A DNA stretch of 8,987 nt from assembly GCA_004173415.1 (NCBI GenBank), contig SEHC01000082.1, positions 1 through 8,987 of the forward strand. The letters run 5' to 3'. A program made the position numbers and the translations under genes. Below are positions 6,169 to 8,987 of this stretch, one piece after another. Source of the DNA: Lysobacteraceae bacterium (GTDB taxonomy: Bacteria > Pseudomonadota > Gammaproteobacteria > Xanthomonadales > Xanthomonadaceae). Within the stretch, counting starts at the first letter, position 1; every line of letters starts with the position of its first letter. A model generated the notes under the pieces. The model was not told where the DNA came from and searched no databases. It worked only from the letters and a program-made list of their open reading frames with translations.

Positions 6169-7299
6169 TTACTCCAGCAACAATCGCTCCAGCAGCCTGC
6201 GATACAACGCAGGCAGGGCCTCCAGCTCGGACACCGAAACGTTCTCGTCGACCTTGTGGATGCTGGCGTTGACCGGCCCCACCTCGATGCATTGCGCACC
6301 CAGCGGGGCGATGAAGCGCGCGTCGGAAGTGCCGCCCGCGGTGCTCTCCTCGGGCACCGCGCCGGCGAACTCGCCCAGCACTTCGCGCGCGACAATGCGC
6401 AGCCTGCCCTCGGGCGTGTAGAACGGCTCGCCGCCGCGGTGCCAGTGCAGGTCGTATTCCAGGCCGTGCCGGTCGAGCACCGCGCCGGTCTCCTGTTCCA
6501 GACGCACCGCGGTCCAGTGCGGGTTGTAGCGCAGGTTGAAGAGGATTCTCGCCTCGCCCGGAATCACGTTGTTGGCACCGGTGCCGGCGTTGAAGTTCGA
6601 AATCTGCAGGCTGGTGGGCGGGAAGGTCTCGTAGCCGCCGTCCCAGCTTCGGCCCGCCAGTTCGGCCAGGGCGGGCAAGGCCTGGTGGATCGGATTGCGG
6701 GCCTTGTCCGGGTAGGCGACATGACCTTGCACGCCCTTGACCGTCAGCGTCGCCGACAGCGTGCCGCGACGGCCGACGCGCAGCAGGTCGCCAAGCTTGC
6801 GCGTGGAAGAAGGTTCGCCGGTGATGCACCAGTCGATGGACTGGCCGCGCCCGCGGAACACCTCCGCCACGCGGCGCACGCCATCGATGGCGTCGCCTTC
6901 CTCATCCGACGTGAGCAGCAGGGCGACGGTACCCGCATGGCCGGGATGGGCGGCGACGAACTGCTCCAGCGCGACCACGAACGCGGCCACGCTCCCCTTC
7001 ATGTCGGCCGCGCCGCGCCCGTAAAGCACCCCATCGCGGATCGCCGGTTCGAACGGATCGCTGGCCCATGCCTCGACCGGTCCCGACGGCACCACATCCG
7101 TATGGCCGAGCAATACCAGGACGGGCGCGCCGCTGCCATGGGTGGCCCAGAGGTTGTCCACTTCGGCGAAGCGCAGGCGCTCGCAATCAAACCCCGCCGC
7201 CTGCAGGCGCGCCGCGATCAGCGACTGGCAACCCTCGTCTGCCGGCGTCACCGAGCGGCGGCGGATCAGCTCACTGGCCAGGGCCAGGACTTCGCTCAC
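6169..7299 (-). CDS. dapE: Succinyl-diaminopimelate desuccinylase
   Basis: A 376-residue M20-family zinc peptidase homologue (E. coli DapE is 375). It hydrolyses N-succinyl-LL-2,6-diaminopimelate to LL-DAP and succinate for lysine and peptidoglycan. Metal and catalytic residues are all visible: His66 and Asp68 in LLGHTDVVPSG, Asp99 in YGRGAADMKGS, Glu133-Glu134 in TSDEEGDA, Glu162 in ITGEPSS, and His348 in SIHKVDENV. The substrate-binding region has NFNAGTGANNVIPGEA, and STAGGTSDARF is the DapE block near the C-terminus. The start is GTG at 7299-7297, giving VSEVLALASELIRRRSVTPADEGCQ, which aligns with the E. coli N-terminus. The upstream yffB stop overlaps it in the sequence GTGA (4-base overlap), implying translational coupling. 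An extended frame to 7524 is just the shadow of yffB. It is the last gene of the glnD-dapD-yffB-dapE series. Confidence 0.96.
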   Translation of the reverse strand: MSEVLALASELIRRRSVTPADEGCQSLIAARLQAAGFDCERLRFAEVDNLWATHGSGAPVLVLLGHTDVVPSGPVEAWASDPFEPAIRDGVLYGRGAADMKGSVAAFVVALEQFVAAHPGHAGTVALLLTSDEEGDAIDGVRRVAEVFRGRGQSIDWCITGEPSSTRKLGDLLRVGRRGTLSATLTVKGVQGHVAYPDKARNPIHQALPALAELAGRSWDGGYETFPPTSLQISNFNAGTGANNVIPGEARILFNLRYNPHWTAVRLEQETGAVLDRHGLEYDLHWHRGGEPFYTPEGRLRIVAREVLGEFAGAVPEESTAGGTSDARFIAPLGAQCIEVGPVNASIHKVDENVSVSELEALPALYRRLLERLLLE

Positions 7300-7655
7300 T
7301 TGTCGATCCCGAAACGCTGCTTGAAGCCGTTGTCGCTGAAGCCCTGGGTCATCACTCCGTCCTCGGTGACCACCACCGGCCGGCGGATCAATTGCGGGTA
7401 CTCGCGCAGCAGCAGTTTCCACTCCGCCTGCGAGCCGGGCGCCTTGCGGTTCTCCGGCAACTGGCGCCAGGTGGTGGAGGACTTGTTGACGAGCTCGTTC
7501 CATCCGCCCGCCTGCTTCGCCCACTCCATCAGCGTCTCGGGTGAGCGCTTGTCATCGCGGTAGTCGACAAAGGAATACTCCACACCGAAGCGGTCCAGCC
7601 ACTTGCGGGCCTTCTTGCAGGTGTCGCAGTTCTTGAGGCCATAAAGGGTGGTCAT
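7296..7655 (-). CDS. yffB: ArsC/Spx-family thioredoxin-fold protein, YffB type
   Basis: A 119-residue protein of the arsenate-reductase-related YffB group (E. coli YffB is about 118). It opens MTTLYGLKNCDTCKKARKWL, followed by a VDYRDD strand, TTWRQLPE, the cis-Pro-type loop IRRPVVV and the closing GFSDNGFKQRFG, all matching YffB from memory. The cellular role is unproven; E. coli YffB is reported not to behave as a normal arsenate reductase, so it should not be read as arsenic resistance. It has CxxC (Cys10, Cys13) where E. coli YffB has a single Cys (CDTI), which could allow a dithiol redox cycle. ATG at 7655 follows GGGGAA (7664-7659). It lies between dapD and dapE and overlaps dapE by 4 bases, a link that suggests co-expression with DAP synthesis but not a known function in it. 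Confidence 0.9.
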   Translation of the reverse strand: MTTLYGLKNCDTCKKARKWLDRFGVEYSFVDYRDDKRSPETLMEWAKQAGGWNELVNKSSTTWRQLPENRKAPGSQAEWKLLLREYPQLIRRPVVVTEDGVMTQGFSDNGFKQRFGIDK

Positions 7656-7667
7656 GCGTTCCCCGCG

Positions 7668-7705
7668 AAAAAATGAATCGTCGTCCCCGCCTTCGCGGAA
7701 ACGAC
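7668..7705 (-). terminator. Hairpin with T-run between dapD and yffB, possible partial terminator
   Basis: In minus-strand RNA GTCGTTTCCGC (7705-7695) pairs along all 11 bases with GCGGGGACGAC (7690-7680) around GAAG, with two U-G wobbles. On the plus strand those two pairs become C-A mismatches. A run of six T (7673-7668) starts 6 bases after the stem, looser than in a canonical terminator. It lies 10 bases after the dapD stop and 13 bases before the yffB start, so it could lower yffB-dapE expression, protect the dapD mRNA end, or be a REP-like palindrome. Confidence 0.45.
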
Positions 7706-7715
7706 CAACAAGAAA

Positions 7716-8461
<746 letters not shown>

Positions 8462-8481
8462 TGGAAACGCGGTGTCCTTCT

Positions 8482-8987
8482 TCAGTTTGTCTTTTCGAAG
8501 CTGGCGCGCAACGCATCGCGAAGCGCCTGCTGGGTGGGCTCGGCCAGCGGCTGGCCCCGTGCATCGGTGATCTGGAAGATGTCCTCGGCCCGCTCGCCGA
8601 AGGTGGCGATGCGCGCGTCGTGCACGTTCAGGCCCTGCGCGCGCAGCACCTGGGCCACGTCGGAAAGCAGCCCCGGCCGGTCGGGGGCGACCAGGCCCAG
8701 CAAGGTGCGCCGTCCGTCCGGCGTGGTCCCGAACTCGATCCTCGGCGCGAACCGGAAATGCTTCAACTGTCGCGGCAAGGCGCGACGGGACGTGCGCACG
8801 TTCTCCAGCGGGCCGTCCAGGGCGGCGCCCAGCGCCGCCTCCACCTCGGCCGGGTCGGAGCTGGCATAGCTGTCGGCGGGCAGCACCTCGAAGGTGTCGA
8901 AAATGGTGCCGCCGGGTCCATCCAGCACGCGCGCCTGGTGGATGCCGAAGCCCTTCCGGTCCAGGGTCGCCAGGATCGCGGCGAACA
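8482..8987 (-). CDS. glnD: Bifunctional PII uridylyltransferase / uridylyl-removing enzyme, C-terminal end (partial)
   Basis: The last 167 residues of a gene that begins beyond the right edge; TGA at 8484-8482. GlnD senses glutamine and adds or removes UMP on PII proteins, controlling glutamine synthetase and nitrogen-regulated genes. What remains is most of the first ACT domain, from FAAILATLDRKGFGIHQA (residues 1-18) through VLDGPGGTIFDTFEVL, a linker with RQLKHFRFAPRIEF, and a complete second ACT domain (about 94-165). The second domain has LLGLVAPDRPGLLSDVAQVL and NVHDARIATFGERAEDIFQI. The DRPGLL and GERAEDIF motifs are typical of the GlnD end. The ACT domains carry the glutamine-sensing function; nucleotidyltransferase and HD domains are outside the window. 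It is followed after 20 bases by dapD in the same direction, as often seen in gammaproteobacteria. Confidence 0.93.
   Translation of the reverse strand, partial: FAAILATLDRKGFGIHQARVLDGPGGTIFDTFEVLPADSYASSDPAEVEAALGAALDGPLENVRTSRRALPRQLKHFRFAPRIEFGTTPDGRRTLLGLVAPDRPGLLSDVAQVLRAQGLNVHDARIATFGERAEDIFQITDARGQPLAEPTQQALRDALRASFEKTN

Noticed and set aside
4493..6421. A 642-codon plus-strand open frame antisense to asnB, running through the attenuator into dapE
   Set aside because: It is the mirror of the real asnB and dapE codon pattern in GC-rich DNA, rich in low-complexity His/Arg/Gly/Val, with no recognisable domain.
6256..7563. A 435-codon plus-strand open frame over dapE and yffB
   Set aside because: Both minus-strand genes are recognised with all catalytic residues; the opposite frame has no domain.
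7296..7655. Arsenic resistance gene (arsC)
   Set aside because: The fold is ArsC-like, but the NCDTCKKA start, length and neighbours match YffB; no arsR, arsB or acr3 is nearby.

Overview
The window looks like chromosomal core sequence from a high-GC gammaproteobacterium, most likely Xanthomonadaceae (Lysobacter / Luteimonas / Stenotrophomonas / Pseudoxanthomonas group). The basis is the strongly G/C-biased third codon positions, the gene families present, and the glnD-dapD-yffB-dapE-asnB order. I cannot assign a genus without database comparison. No mobile element, CRISPR array, tRNA or rRNA is visible, and no gene-free stretch exceeds 300 bases.

Layout. 1-237 (+) is the 3' end of parC. 362-1018 (+) is a bacterial thiopurine S-methyltransferase (tpm). 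It converges on a haem-less bacterioferritin-family gene of the FtnA type (1042-1527, -), with a strong inverted repeat at the junction. The ferritin is divergent from a large exported penicillin-acylase-family Ntn hydrolase (1668-4109, +). That gene converges on asnB (4232-5920, -) across a 122-base gap holding three hairpins. Everything from asnB to the right end is on the minus strand. Read in transcription order from the right edge it is glnD (3' end only), dapD, yffB (ArsC-like), dapE, and then asnB. The dap genes make the succinylated intermediates of diaminopimelate and lysine, GlnD is the glutamine sensor of nitrogen control, and AsnB spends glutamine to make asparagine, so the cluster joins aspartate-family biosynthesis to nitrogen status.

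The most interesting part is the 248-base gap between dapE and asnB (5921-6168). On the asnB strand it holds a 30-codon ORF (6110-6018) with five Asn codons within nine consecutive codons (13, 15, 16, 20, 21). A 10-bp GNRA-looped hairpin followed by a T-run (5989-5961) comes next, about 40 bases before the asnB start. A 9-base segment inside the last codons of the leader ORF (6037-6029) is perfectly complementary to the 5' arm of that terminator. This is the full layout of a ribosome-mediated transcription attenuator, tuned to asparagine and placed in front of asparagine synthetase. The trp, his, leu, ilv, thr and phe versions are classical; I do not recall an Asn-codon leader controlling asnB as a standard example.

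Second, dapD is broken. Its first 202 codons and last 44 codons are well conserved but lie in different frames, and about 36 codons between them are missing (net loss of about 103 bases compared with E. coli DapD). The gene is normally essential, so this is either an assembly or sequencing deletion or a genuine loss that must be compensated elsewhere.
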